23,986 bases of DNA, from NCBI GenBank assembly GCA_964544295.1, contig CAZJBJ010000041.1:1-23986 (forward strand), given 5' to 3'. Made by a program: the position numbers and the translations under genes. Shown here piece after piece: positions 1 through 8,179 of the stretch (position 1 is its first letter; every line of letters starts with the position of its first letter). Source of the DNA: JAENVU01 sp964544295. Its GTDB lineage: Bacteria > Actinomycetota > Acidimicrobiia > IMCC26256 > JAENVU01. Below the pieces are notes generated by a model. The model saw only the letters and a list, made by a program, of their open reading frames with translations, made no database searches and was not told the DNA's origin.

Positions 1-881
1 TCGTCCATGCGGGCCGCCGGCACCAACATGCGCGTGGGCGCGTTGCACGACTGACCGGAGTTCGTGCACATCGACGCCATGTCGCGGGCGACGACCTCGG
101 CGAGGTCGGCGTCGTCCAGGATGATGTTCGCCGACTTGCCCCCGAGCTCCTGCGCCACGCGCTTCACCGTGGGGGCCGCGGCCCGGGCGACCTCGATGCC
201 GGCGCGCGTCGAGCCCGTGAACGACATCATGTCGACGTCCGGGTGCGCGGCAAGCGACGCGCCGACGTTCACACCGTCGCCGTTCACGAGGTTGAACACG
301 CCCGCCGGCACGCCGGCCGCGTCGAGGACCTCGGCGAAGAGGATCGCGTTGAGCGGGGCGACCTCCGACGGCTTGAGCACCATCGTGCATCCAGCCGCGA
401 TCGCCGGGGCGACCTTGCACGCGATTTGGTTCAGCGGCCAGTTCCAGGGGGTGATCATCCCGCAGACGCCGATCGGCTCCCGCACGATCCGCGTCGTCCC
501 CATGGTGTGCTCGAACTCGAAGTCGGCGAGCACCGCACGCGCGGTGGCGAGGTGACCCAGCCCGGCCGCCACTTGGGCGATCTGCGCCAGCCAAAGCGGC
601 GCGCCCACCTCCTGGCTCAGGATGTCGGCCATCTCCTCCATGCGCCCGGCGTACACGCCGATGATGCTGTCGAGGAGGGCGAGTCGCTCGTCCTTGGTCG
701 TGAGCGAGAAGGTTGCGAAGGCGGCCTTGGCGGCGGCGACCGCCGCGTCGACGTCGTCCGGCCCGCCCATGGCGATCGACGTGATCGGCGTCTCCGACGC
801 CGGATTGATCACCGCGAGCGTGTCACTCGTGCTCGGGGCGACCCACTGGCCGTCGATGTAGAACTGCGCCGCGTGCTCCAT
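1..881 (-). CDS. NAD(P)-dependent aldehyde dehydrogenase, 3' end cut off by the window
   Basis: This gene encodes an aldehyde dehydrogenase, which oxidises an aldehyde to the acid with NAD(P)+. The first 293 residues are visible; family members are about 480-500 residues, so the last 40% lies outside the window. The substrate-site Asn is in PWNWP (N147), the cofactor-side Lys in KPSE (K170), the general-base Glu in QELGGKS (E245) and the nucleophilic Cys in NSGQSC (C279), so the catalytic set is complete. The ATG at 881 has AAGGAG six bases upstream, which fixes the start. It lies 72 bp downstream of a small membrane protein gene on the same strand and may or may not be co-transcribed. The true substrate cannot be read from the sequence. 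The nearby catabolic operon makes a degradative role plausible, but that is inference. Confidence 0.93.
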   Translation of the reverse strand, partial: MEHAAQFYIDGQWVAPSTSDTLAVINPASETPITSIAMGGPDDVDAAVAAAKAAFATFSLTTKDERLALLDSIIGVYAGRMEEMADILSQEVGAPLWLAQIAQVAAGLGHLATARAVLADFEFEHTMGTTRIVREPIGVCGMITPWNWPLNQIACKVAPAIAAGCTMVLKPSEVAPLNAILFAEVLDAAGVPAGVFNLVNGDGVNVGASLAAHPDVDMMSFTGSTRAGIEVARAAAPTVKRVAQELGGKSANIILDDADLAEVVARDMASMCTNSGQSCNAPTRMLVPAARMD

Positions 882-938
882 GGATGCTCCTTCACGGGCC
901 AACGCCCGGATGTCTCGACCTACCGCACGCACCCTAGG

Positions 939-948
939 GCGTCGACGC
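939..948. other. Short palindrome between the membrane protein gene and the aldehyde dehydrogenase gene
   Basis: GGCGTCGACGCC spans about 938-949, just past the stop of the membrane protein gene and about 60 bp upstream of the aldehyde dehydrogenase start. It is a perfect 12-bp dyad with no loop, so it fits a protein-binding site better than a terminator. In GC-rich DNA a dyad of this length can occur by chance. Confidence 0.2.
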
Positions 949-953
949 CACGG

Positions 954-1403
954 TCAGTGGAAGCCGATGCGCGCCTTGAAGCCGGCCACGAGCAGGCCCA
1001 CGACGAGCACCGAGGCTCCGACGAGCACGGCGATCGGCTTGGAGCGACGACCGGCGCGCGCCACGAAATAGCCGGTGACCGCCAACATGACCGCGGGGCC
1101 CAACGCGGCGGCCCCGACGTCGCGCTCGTCGGGCGCGAACAGGACGGCCAACGAACTCAGGACCCCCACTGCCACCGCGGCCAGGAACTCCGAGGTCGCC
1201 GTGCGCAATCCGGCCCGATCCCAACGACCGGCACCGATCCCGGCGGCCACGACGCCGAATGCGAACCAGTGCGCGACGGCCAGGCCGACCACCGTGCTCC
1301 ACACGATGACCTCGAGCGGCGGCTGACGGGTCCCGCCGACGGCGTAGTCGTCCGGCAGGATTCCCAGTTCGGCCAGGAGCACGACCGAGACGTACACCGC
1401 CAT
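954..1403 (-). CDS. Small multi-pass membrane protein of unknown function
   Basis: A 149-residue protein made almost entirely of hydrophobic helices. There are about four to five membrane segments: the N-terminal MAVYVSVVLLAELG stretch, the VIVWSTVVGLAVAHW region, an AAVAVGVLSSLAVLF segment, AALGPAVMLAVTGYFVA, and the C-terminal VLVGASVLVVGLLVAGF. Short charged loops separate them (RRSK before the last helix). No family is recognised. The reading frame stays open far upstream, antisense to the ABC-F gene. The ATG at 1403 is the first credible in-frame start below that gene, and it has no clear ribosome-binding site, so the start is uncertain. The gene is divergent from the ABC-F gene. It could be co-transcribed with the aldehyde dehydrogenase gene downstream. 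Function unknown. Confidence 0.6.
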   Translation of the reverse strand: MAVYVSVVLLAELGILPDDYAVGGTRQPPLEVIVWSTVVGLAVAHWFAFGVVAAGIGAGRWDRAGLRTATSEFLAAVAVGVLSSLAVLFAPDERDVGAAALGPAVMLAVTGYFVARAGRRSKPIAVLVGASVLVVGLLVAGFKARIGFH

Positions 1404-1529
1404 GACGAGCGGATGCTGCCAGCGGCCGCTGAGCGCCGAGGTCCAGTCCCTCGGGTCGACGCCGCATCTTGCCAGCCACCGTCGGGTGATGCGCGGTTCC
1501 CGGACCGGGGGGCGATCGCGACCACGCCG

Positions 1530-1535
1530 TAGCCT
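1530..1535 (+). promoter_or_regulatory. Putative -10 element of a leaderless uup-like transcript
   Basis: TAGCCT lies exactly six bases before the GTG start at 1542 and no ribosome-binding site is present. The spacing would put transcription initiation at or next to the first codon. No convincing -35 box is seen. Confidence 0.4.
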
Positions 1536-1541
1536 CCCGCC

Positions 1542-2696
1542 GTGATCCTGATCGACGCGGCCGACCTCCGGGCCAGCCGCCCGAACCGCCCGCTGTTCAC
1601 CGATCTCTCGGTGACCCTGCGCGCCGGAGACCGGATCGGGCTCGTCGGCATCAACGGCTGCGGCAAGAGCACGCTGCTCCGGATCCTGAGCGGCGACCTC
1701 GAACCCGAGGCCGGCGTGGTGCGCCGTGGCCGCGGCGCACGCATCGGTGCGTTGGCGCAGATCCCGGTCCTGACTCCCGGCACCGTGCGGTCGGTCGTGG
1801 GCGACGGACTCGACGGTCGGGAGTGGCGGGGCGAGGCGATGCTCGATCGGCTCGGGATGTCCGGGGTCCTCGACACCCCGACCGACGAACTCTCCGGCGG
1901 TCAACGCAAGCGGGTCGCGCTGGCGGCGCTCCTCGCCCGGGACTGGGACGCACTCATCCTCGACGAACCCACCAACCACCTCGATCTCGACGCGATCGCG
2001 TTCCTCGAGTCCTGGTTGGCCGAGTTCGCCGGCGGGTTGCTCCTGGTGACCCACGACCGTCACGTGCTCGACCGGGTCACGACCAAGGTGCTCGAGATCG
2101 ATCGGGGTGCGAGCTACCTCCACGTCCCTCAGCAGCGGTCCGCGGGCTCGGGGTACGCGGCCTACCTCGCCGCCCGGATCGAACGCGAGGAGCAGGCGGC
2201 TGCCGCGGAACAGACGCGCAAGAACCTCGCCCGACGCGAGTTGGCCTGGTTGCGGCGGGGCGCGCCCGCGCGCACCAGCAAGCCCAAGGCCCGGGTCGAT
2301 GCGGCCCGAGCCCTGATCAGCCGAGGACCCCAGGCCGCGGCCCGCCCGGGTGAGATCGGCCTGACCCTCGGAAGCTCGCGACTCGGCTCCCGCGGCGTCG
2401 AACTCCACGACGTCTCGTTTTCGTGGCCGGGTGAGTCGCGACGCGTCCTCGACCACGTCGGTCACAGCTTCGAGCCGGGTGATCGCGTCGGCGTGGTCGG
2501 CCCCAACGGCGCCGGCAAGAGCACGCTGCTCGACCTGATCGCCGGTCGGCTGCACCCGACCGCCGGAACCATTGTCGTCGGAACGACCGTGCAGGTCGGC
2601 TACTACGACCAGCTGGGGCGTGCGTTGGAACGCAGCGGGTCCGGGACGCCGTCGCCGGTGAGAAGGGCGCGCCGTCCGTTGCGGACGGGAAGTTGA
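1542..2696 (+). CDS. uup: ABC-F ATPase, Uup type, N-terminal part (frameshifted gene)
   Basis: This is the first part of a duplicated-ATPase ABC-F protein. These are soluble proteins that act on ribosomes; Uup homologues are also linked to DNA or Holliday-junction metabolism. The first nucleotide-binding domain has Walker A GINGCGKS (about residues 36-43), signature LSGGQRKR and Walker B LILDEPTNHLDLD. The inter-domain linker contains ARRELAWLRRG and TSKPKARVDAAR, typical of Uup. The second Walker A, GPNGAGKS, follows. After YYDQLGRALE the frame runs into unrelated residues (from about 2631) and stops at 2696. The correct continuation is in the +2-shifted frame, so about one base is missing near 2629-2632. 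The GTG start at 1542 has TAGCCT six bases upstream and no ribosome-binding site. Either a sequencing error or a genuine lesion could explain the break. Confidence 0.88.
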   Translation: MILIDAADLRASRPNRPLFTDLSVTLRAGDRIGLVGINGCGKSTLLRILSGDLEPEAGVVRRGRGARIGALAQIPVLTPGTVRSVVGDGLDGREWRGEAMLDRLGMSGVLDTPTDELSGGQRKRVALAALLARDWDALILDEPTNHLDLDAIAFLESWLAEFAGGLLLVTHDRHVLDRVTTKVLEIDRGASYLHVPQQRSAGSGYAAYLAARIEREEQAAAAEQTRKNLARRELAWLRRGAPARTSKPKARVDAARALISRGPQAAARPGEIGLTLGSSRLGSRGVELHDVSFSWPGESRRVLDHVGHSFEPGDRVGVVGPNGAGKSTLLDLIAGRLHPTAGTIVVGTTVQVGYYDQLGRALERSGSGTPSPVRRARRPLRTGS

Positions 2697-3331
2697 TGCG
2701 CCAGTTCTGGTTCGACGACGACACGCAGATGGCACCGATCGGCACGCTCTCGGGCGGCGAGCGGCGACGGCTCCAACTCCTCCTGACCCTGGTCGAGCAA
2801 CCGAACGTGCTGCTCCTCGACGAGCCGACCAACGACCTCGACCTGGACACGTTGCGGGCACTCGAGGAGTTCCTGGACGACTGGCCGGGGATCGTCCTCG
2901 TCGTCAGCCACGATCGAGTGTTCCTCGACCGGACGGTGAACGAGGTGCTCGCGCTCGACGGGCACGGTCACGCCACCGAGGTCGCGGGTGGGGTCGCCGG
3001 GTGGCTCCGATCCCGGAGCAACCCACCGACTCCATCGCAGCCGGTGACCGCGGCGAAGTCACCCGTCGGGACATCGACATCCGAGCGCCGGACCACGAAG
3101 AAGAGTCCGAGCACCCTGCGCCACCAACTCGGTGTGGCCGAACGCGAACTGACGACGGCGACCGCGACGCGGGATGAGCTGCAGCACCAGCTCGCCACCG
3201 CCGGCCGCGATCACGAGACGCTGGCCCGCCTCGGCACCGAACTCGGCGAGGCACAGGCCGCGGTCGACCGCGCCGAGGAGCGCTGGCTGCTCCTCGCCGA
3301 CCAGGCCGAGTCGCTCGGCATGGACCTCTGA
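2693..3331 (+). CDS. uup: ABC-F ATPase, Uup type, C-terminal part (frameshifted gene)
   Basis: This is the second half of the gene starting at 1542, read in another frame. Coding sense in this frame begins at about 2632 (QRVRDAVAGEKGAPSV), upstream of the nominal TTG/ATG at 2693-2698. It carries the second signature LSGGERRRLQL, Walker B VLLLDEPTNDLDLD and the H-loop VVSHDR. A basic, Ser/Thr/Pro-rich linker follows, then a C-terminal helical stretch of about 70 residues (RHQLGVAERELTTATATRDE and onward). That stretch looks like the coiled-coil C-terminal domain of Uup. With one base restored, 1542-3331 would give one protein of about 596 residues, a normal Uup length. The fragment has no own ribosome-binding site and would not fold into a working ATPase alone. 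Confidence 0.85.
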   Translation: MMRQFWFDDDTQMAPIGTLSGGERRRLQLLLTLVEQPNVLLLDEPTNDLDLDTLRALEEFLDDWPGIVLVVSHDRVFLDRTVNEVLALDGHGHATEVAGGVAGWLRSRSNPPTPSQPVTAAKSPVGTSTSERRTTKKSPSTLRHQLGVAERELTTATATRDELQHQLATAGRDHETLARLGTELGEAQAAVDRAEERWLLLADQAESLGMDL

Positions 3332-3393
3332 ACCGACGATCGATGTCTCGCGTCCGGCGCTCCGCCGATATGGTGCCCATCCACAGTGCGGAC

Positions 3394-3400
3394 GGAGGAG
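3394..3400 (+). promoter_or_regulatory. Ribosome-binding site of the ABC permease gene
   Basis: GGAGGAG ends seven bases before the ATG at 3408. It selects this start over the much longer upstream open frame. Confidence 0.6.
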
Positions 3401-3407
3401 GGCAGGC

Positions 3408-4427
3408 ATGATCCTTGCGGCGCTGCGCGATCTCCAGTGGCGGTGGAAGCGGTTCGCGATCGCGATCGGCGCGACGGCGCTCGTCTTCAGCATGAGCCTC
3501 GTCATGTCGGGGCTCGCAGACTCCTTCCCGAGTGAAGTCGACCGGTTGATCGACACGCTCGGCGGCCGCAGTTACCTCGCCCCCGCGGGCGAAGTCGGTC
3601 CGTTCACCAGCACGTCCATCGTGTCGACCGCAACTGCGCCGGACGCGGCACCCATGCTGTTCTGGAGTGCGGCACTGCGAGTCGCGGGCAAGGACAAGCA
3701 AGCCGGCCTGTTCGGGCTCCCGATCGGGTGGCCGGTCGCCATCGAGCGCGGGCGGACCACCCGTCGCGACGGTGAGGTCGTGGCCGACGATGCCCTGGGA
3801 TTGCCGGTGGGCGCGCAGCTCCGACTCGGCCCGAACCGATACCGAGTGGTCGGAACCATGAGCCAGCGCACGTTGTTCGGTGGGCAGCCGCTGATCGTCC
3901 TCACGATCAAGGACGCGCAGAACCAGCTCGCCGGGGGCGCGGACATCACCCGCGCATTCATCGACTCGGCTCCATCCGGCGCGGCCGCACCGAACGGCCT
4001 GGCCCGTTTCAGCCGGGCGGAGGCGGCCGATGACCTGCTGCGCCCGATGAAGAGCGCAACCCAATCCATCACGTTCGTGAACGTGCTGCTCTGGCTCGTG
4101 GCGATCTGCATCATCGGCTCCGTGGTATTCCTCAGCGCGCTCGAGCGCAGCCGCGATTTCGCCGTCTTCAAAGCCACCGGCGTCCGGTCCTGGCAGATGG
4201 GACTCGGGCTCGCGCTCCAGGCCGTCGTCCTGGCCGTCGTTGCGTCGATCATCGCGATCGGCCTCGCACTCCTGCTGGCACCGGCGTTCCCGATGCCCGT
4301 CGCCATCCCCGCTTCCGCTGCCATCACCCTGCCCTTCATCGCGATCGGGATCGGCCTGCTCGCGAGTTCCGCCGGGCTGCGCAAGACCCTTGCCGCGGAT
4401 CCCGTCGACGCGTTTGGAGGACGCTGA
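3408..4427 (+). CDS. ABC transporter permease, FtsX/MacB/DevC type
   Basis: A 339-residue membrane subunit of an ABC exporter. The topology is that of the MacB/FtsX family: one N-terminal helix (about residues 15-36), an extracytoplasmic domain of about 180 residues, then three helices (about 221-244, 266-292 and 305-320). The coupling-helix region ERSRDFAVFKATGVRSWQM between helices two and three is characteristic of FtsX-like permeases (compare RxREIGxxKAxG). The ATPase gene follows after one base, so the two form an operon and almost certainly one transporter. Family members move lipids, peptides or drugs outward or act mechanically on the envelope; the substrate here is not readable. No separate membrane-fusion subunit gene is next to it. 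Confidence 0.88.
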   Translation: MILAALRDLQWRWKRFAIAIGATALVFSMSLVMSGLADSFPSEVDRLIDTLGGRSYLAPAGEVGPFTSTSIVSTATAPDAAPMLFWSAALRVAGKDKQAGLFGLPIGWPVAIERGRTTRRDGEVVADDALGLPVGAQLRLGPNRYRVVGTMSQRTLFGGQPLIVLTIKDAQNQLAGGADITRAFIDSAPSGAAAPNGLARFSRAEAADDLLRPMKSATQSITFVNVLLWLVAICIIGSVVFLSALERSRDFAVFKATGVRSWQMGLGLALQAVVLAVVASIIAIGLALLLAPAFPMPVAIPASAAITLPFIAIGIGLLASSAGLRKTLAADPVDAFGGR

Positions 4428-4428
4428 G

Positions 4429-5433
4429 ATGCCGACGCTCTCCATCAACCAACTGACGGTTCGGTACGGCCAGGGTGAGAACGCGGTGACGCCACTCGAT
4501 CGTTTCACCGCGGAAGTCCAGGCCGGGACCCTCGCCGTGCTGCTCGGGCCGTCGGGCTGCGGCAAGACCACGCTCCTGTCCTGCATCGCGGGCATCCAAC
4601 ACCCGACTGACGGTTCGATCAGCTTCGGGGACACCGTCGTGACCACGCTCGATGCTGCCGGCCTCAACACGTACCGCAGCGGAACCGTCGGGATCGTGTT
4701 CCAGGGCTTCAACCTCGTTCCCTCGCTCAACGCGCTCGAGAACGTTCAGGTTCCGCTCCGGGCGACGGGGGTATCCCGAGCCGAGTGCCGTCGACGCGCC
4801 GAAGCGCTCCTCGACGACGTCGGGCTCGCCGAACGGGCGACCCACCATCCCGACAGTCTCTCCGGCGGCCAGCAACAACGAGTTGCGATCGCCCGAGCCC
4901 TGGCCCTCGACCCACCGCTGATCGTCGCCGACGAGCCGACGGCGAGCCTCGACCACGTCCAGGTCGAGGTCGTGCTCCGCATCTTGCGGAGTCTGACGGA
5001 CCGCGGCCGAACGGTGATCGTCTCGACCCACGACCCCCGGCTCATTCCGCTCGCGGATGAGTTGATCGAGATGCAACCGCACGCCACGCCAACGCCCGGC
5101 GGCCCGGCGATCGACGTCCGGTGTGAGGCGGGAGCGTTCCTCTTCGAACAGGAGAGCGTCGGCGACCGCATCTACGAACTGCTCGACGGCGAGATCGAGA
5201 TCGTGAGAACGCGTCCTGACGGGACCAGCACGACCCTGACCACGCTCGGACCCGGCGAACAGTTCGGGGAGATGGGGCCGCTGTTCGATCTCCCCCGTTC
5301 GGCCTCGGCTCGTGCAGTCATCGCGAGCACGCTCCGCGCCTACACCGTCGACGGATTCCGATCACAGTTCGGTGCCGAACGATTGAAGGCGCTCGTCGCC
5401 CAGAACACCGAACGGGCCGATCCCTCCGACTGA
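4429..5433 (+). CDS. ABC transporter ATPase fused to a cyclic-nucleotide-binding-like domain
   Basis: A 334-residue ATPase partner of the upstream permease. Residues 1-215 form a LolD/MacB-type nucleotide-binding domain: Walker A GPSGCGKTT (40-48), Q-loop Q92, signature LSGGQ (144-148), Walker B LIVADE with catalytic E169, and H-loop H201. Residues of about 230-315 form a cNMP/CRP-like beta-roll. Within it, FGEMGPL followed by PRSASARA (279-296) matches the phosphate-binding cassette, and the Glu (E281) and Arg (R290) that contact the nucleotide are kept. There is no DNA-binding helix-turn-helix. GGAGG eight bases before the ATG lies inside the end of the permease gene. The fusion suggests that export could be gated by a small nucleotide ligand; whether it binds cAMP, another ligand or none is unknown. 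Confidence 0.87.
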   Translation: MPTLSINQLTVRYGQGENAVTPLDRFTAEVQAGTLAVLLGPSGCGKTTLLSCIAGIQHPTDGSISFGDTVVTTLDAAGLNTYRSGTVGIVFQGFNLVPSLNALENVQVPLRATGVSRAECRRRAEALLDDVGLAERATHHPDSLSGGQQQRVAIARALALDPPLIVADEPTASLDHVQVEVVLRILRSLTDRGRTVIVSTHDPRLIPLADELIEMQPHATPTPGGPAIDVRCEAGAFLFEQESVGDRIYELLDGEIEIVRTRPDGTSTTLTTLGPGEQFGEMGPLFDLPRSASARAVIASTLRAYTVDGFRSQFGAERLKALVAQNTERADPSD

Positions 5434-5455
5434 CCGGCCCGTGATCGGCCGATCG

Positions 5456-6346
5456 TCAGGGTCGCGCGGTCACGACCTCGCGCCATACCGGTGCAAGGTG
5501 GCGCCACACCTCCATCGGCGCGCCGAAGGGATCCTCGGTCAGGACCTGCACACACACGTGGTCCGCGCCCGCGTCGAAGTGGGCCTGGACTCGGCCGAGC
5601 AGGGCGTCGGCATCTCCCCACGCGACGATCGCGTCGATGAGCGCGTCGCTCCCACCGTGCGCCGTGTCATCGGGGGTGAAGCCGAACCGGAACCAGTTGT
5701 TCGCATAGTTGGGAAGCTGCAGGTACGTCGCCAAGAATCCGCGTGCGATCGCCCGGGCGCGGTCAGGGTCGGTCTCGAGCACGACCGCCTGTTCCGGCAT
5801 GACGAGCCGATCCGGGCCGAGCGCGGACCGCGCCGCGGCGGTGTGTTCGGGCCACACGTTGTACGGATGCGTTCCGGCCGCCTTGGCGCCGGCGAGCGCG
5901 AGCATCTTCGGGCCGAGCGCGGCGAGGAGCCGCCGGTTGGCCGGCAGCGTCGGTTGCTCGGCATCGAGCGCGTCGAGGTACTCCTCCGTGCGCGCGAGCG
6001 GTCGGGCGTACCGACCGGCCTCACCTGCGTCGATCAGCGGAGCATGCGATACGCCGATGCCGACGAGCAGGCGGTCACCGTGCGCCGCGGTCATCCGGCT
6101 GTAGGCCGCCGCGGTGTCGGCGGCCTCGTGCATCCAGAGATTCAGGATGCCGGTCGCGATCGTGGTGCGGTCGGTCGCCGCGAGCATCCGTTCCATCACC
6201 GGAAACAGGTCGCCGCCCACGTCGGGGAGCCACAGGGCGGTGTACCCGAGTTCGTCCAACTCGGTCGCCGCGGCCGCGGCCGCGTCGGCGTCGCCGTAGC
6301 GCAGCCAACCACTCCAGATGCCGACGCGGTCAGGGATTGCGGTCAT
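5456..6346 (-). CDS. Luciferase-like (LLM) F420-dependent oxidoreductase, last gene of the operon
   Basis: A 296-residue protein of the bacterial-luciferase-like TIM-barrel family, in the actinobacterial branch that usually uses coenzyme F420 rather than FMN. The start RVGIWSGWLRYGDADAA, the ELDELGYTALWLPD motif, ATGILNLWMH and LLVGIGVSHAP are typical of this group. These enzymes transfer hydride to or from F420 on ketones, alcohols or C=C bonds; the substrate cannot be predicted. The ATG at 6346 overlaps the end of the hydrolase gene by 17 bases, so translation is coupled. It ends 22 bp from the convergent ABC ATPase gene. F420 rather than FMN use is an inference from family resemblance. Confidence 0.85.
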   Translation of the reverse strand: MTAIPDRVGIWSGWLRYGDADAAAAAATELDELGYTALWLPDVGGDLFPVMERMLAATDRTTIATGILNLWMHEAADTAAAYSRMTAAHGDRLLVGIGVSHAPLIDAGEAGRYARPLARTEEYLDALDAEQPTLPANRRLLAALGPKMLALAGAKAAGTHPYNVWPEHTAAARSALGPDRLVMPEQAVVLETDPDRARAIARGFLATYLQLPNYANNWFRFGFTPDDTAHGGSDALIDAIVAWGDADALLGRVQAHFDAGADHVCVQVLTEDPFGAPMEVWRHLAPVWREVVTARP

Positions 6347-7346
6347 CGACGCAGTCTGGCCCGGACGTCATCGGTTCGCCACTGCGGGGGACCGCCGGCC
6401 GTGACGCCGTCGGCGCGGACTCAGGGAAGAACTGCTCACGGAGCGCGCGCGCCCGAGACTCTCGAAATCGTCGGGCGACGGCAGACTTCGCGGCGACGAC
6501 GTCGAACCCGTGGAACGCGCCATCGACGACCTCCACCTCACACTCGACGCCCGCGGCGCGCAGTCGCGCTGCGTAGTGCAGATCCTCGTCGTGAAACAGG
6601 TCGAGCGTGCCGACCCCGATCCAGGCCGGGGGGACGCCGGTCAGGTCCTCGACGCGGGCCGGCGCGGCCAGGCCGGTGACCGAGGTCGCACCGGCGATGG
6701 TGCCGAGGTACGCCTGCCAGCCGAACCGGTTCGCCCGACTGTTCCACACCCGGAACCGATGTTCCTGCGGGTGAGCCCGCAGCACGGTGCGGTCGTCCAG
6801 CATCGGATAGGTCAGCAACTGGAACGCGGGCCGGATCTCACCCCGGTCGCGGGCGAGCACCGCGAGCGCCGCAGCGAGTCCTCCACCCGCGCTCGCTCCG
6901 CCGATCGCAACGCGGTGCTCGTCGACGTCGGTTCGGGCGACCAGCCAGGCGAGGGCGGCATAGCAATCGTCGAGTGGTACCGGGAACGGATGCTCCGGCG
7001 CGAGCCGGTAGTCGACTGCGGCCACCAGCACACCGGCCTGCTCGGCGAGCTCACGGCACTGCGCGTCGTCCTGCGCGGCGGTCCCGATCACGTACCCGCC
7101 TCCGTGCACCCACAACAGCGCCGGTGCCGGGCGCCCGGTGACCGCGGCCGGACGGTGGAGCCGGACCGAGATCCCACCGACGGATACGACTTCGACATCG
7201 GCGGGGACCCGTCGGCTCGCCAGGCCGGTGAACCAGCGCGTCATGCGATAGGTGCGCGGTCCCACGGCCGCACGCGGCAGCAACGGCGCGACCCTCCGGA
7301 GATCCGGATGGAACGCCGATCCCCCCTCGGTGCCCACTTCGCTCAC
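6330..7346 (-). CDS. Alpha/beta hydrolase, hormone-sensitive-lipase (HSL) family esterase
   Basis: A 338-residue serine hydrolase. The HSL hallmark HGGGYVIG (oxyanion hole) is near residue 80, and the nucleophile elbow is GGASAGGG with the central Ser. The acid residue is probably the Asp in GTLDLFHDED, and the His is in DGAFHGFD near residue 290. YRLAPEHPFPVPLDDCYAAL is also typical of the family. Such enzymes hydrolyse carboxyl esters or lactones, often short-chain. The start GTG shares bases with the stop of the upstream gene (GTGA overlap). The C-terminal 30 residues are Pro/Ser-rich and lie partly over the next gene. In this operon it probably cleaves an ester intermediate, which is inference. 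Confidence 0.9.
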   Translation of the reverse strand: MSEVGTEGGSAFHPDLRRVAPLLPRAAVGPRTYRMTRWFTGLASRRVPADVEVVSVGGISVRLHRPAAVTGRPAPALLWVHGGGYVIGTAAQDDAQCRELAEQAGVLVAAVDYRLAPEHPFPVPLDDCYAALAWLVARTDVDEHRVAIGGASAGGGLAAALAVLARDRGEIRPAFQLLTYPMLDDRTVLRAHPQEHRFRVWNSRANRFGWQAYLGTIAGATSVTGLAAPARVEDLTGVPPAWIGVGTLDLFHDEDLHYAARLRAAGVECEVEVVDGAFHGFDVVAAKSAVARRFRESRARALREQFFPESAPTASRPAVPRSGEPMTSGPDCVDDRNP

Positions 7347-8179
7347 GGTTCCGACCCGTCATCGGCGCGTCGAGCCGCGGCCCGGGCGGCGTCGGCCGCG
7401 TTGTGGCGCTTCATCGCACCGAGAGGATCCGCCTTGAACGCGTCGACCGACGCCTGATGGCCGGCGAGCGCCTGGAACTCGCTCCCGGCCCGGATCGCCG
7501 CCCGCACCCCCATGATCTCGGCCTGGCGATGGACCAGCCGCTTGTTGATCTGCGCGAGGTCGCTCGCCACCCCGGCGACGCGATCAGCGACGGCGAGCAC
7601 CTCGGCGTCGAGCGTGGCCGCCGGGAACGCGCGGTTCGCCCATCCGATCGCCGCGGCCTCGGTCCCGGTCAGGTCGTCGCCGGTCAGCATGATCTCCATG
7701 GCGCGGCGCACGCCCAGGAGCGGCATGTGGTACTGCCAGTCGGGCGGACTCGCGACCCGCACGATCGGGTAGCCGATGCGCGCGTCCTCGGCGACGTAGA
7801 CGAGATCGCACGCCTGGGCGAGTTCGGTCGCACCGGCGATCGCGTACCCGTGCACCTGGGCGATCACCGGCTTGGCGAGGTCCCAGAACCCGAACCAGCC
7901 CTGACTGACCTGCCGCGACCACGCGCCGTCCCCCGGCGCGGTGTGGAACGGCGGATCGGCCATGAGATCTCCGCCGAGGTCGTAGCCCGCCGAGAAGCAC
8001 GGGCCCGCACCGCGAATGACACTCACGCGCACGTCCGGATCGTGGTCGTGAGCCTCCAGCGCGGCCATCAGTTCGGCGCGCAGTGGCGTCGAGATGGCAT
8101 TGCGCTTCTCCGGGCGGTTGAGCGTGAGGCGCGCCACCCCGTCGGCCGGACGGTCGACGAGGACGAGGTCGCCGCTCAC
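7343..8179 (-). CDS. Enoyl-CoA hydratase/isomerase family (crotonase) protein
   Basis: A 278-residue crotonase-fold protein. The N-terminal LTLNRPEKRNAIS, the oxyanion-hole strand CFSAGYDLGG and the second oxyanion-hole stretch HGYAIAGATELAQACD are clear. The first catalytic Glu of true hydratases appears to be kept (GATELAQ). The second, usually in a PE(I/L)GI context, is absent: this protein has ASPPDWQYHMPLLG instead. It may therefore be an isomerase, hydrolase or another crotonase activity rather than a classical hydratase. It overlaps both neighbours by four bases (ATGA upstream, GTGA downstream), so it sits in the middle of the operon. Acyl-CoA chemistry in a degradation pathway is the likely role. 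Confidence 0.9.
   Translation of the reverse strand: MSGDLVLVDRPADGVARLTLNRPEKRNAISTPLRAELMAALEAHDHDPDVRVSVIRGAGPCFSAGYDLGGDLMADPPFHTAPGDGAWSRQVSQGWFGFWDLAKPVIAQVHGYAIAGATELAQACDLVYVAEDARIGYPIVRVASPPDWQYHMPLLGVRRAMEIMLTGDDLTGTEAAAIGWANRAFPAATLDAEVLAVADRVAGVASDLAQINKRLVHRQAEIMGVRAAIRAGSEFQALAGHQASVDAFKADPLGAMKRHNAADAARAAARRADDGSEP

Noticed and set aside
243..1532. A 429-codon plus-strand open frame
   Set aside because: It is antisense to the aldehyde dehydrogenase and membrane protein genes, and its composition is typical of a shadow frame.
954..2861. A 635-codon open frame on the minus strand over the ABC-F gene
   Set aside because: Only its last 149 residues look like a protein (membrane helices). 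The rest is the antisense shadow of a gene with clear ABC motifs.
2904..4730. A 608-codon minus-strand open frame
   Set aside because: It is low-complexity, rich in Arg, Asp and Gly, and antisense to the permease and ATPase genes. No family motif is present.
5434..5455. Terminator between the convergent ABC ATPase and luciferase-like genes
   Set aside because: Only a 5-bp CGGCC/GGCCG stem can be drawn. It is too weak to call.
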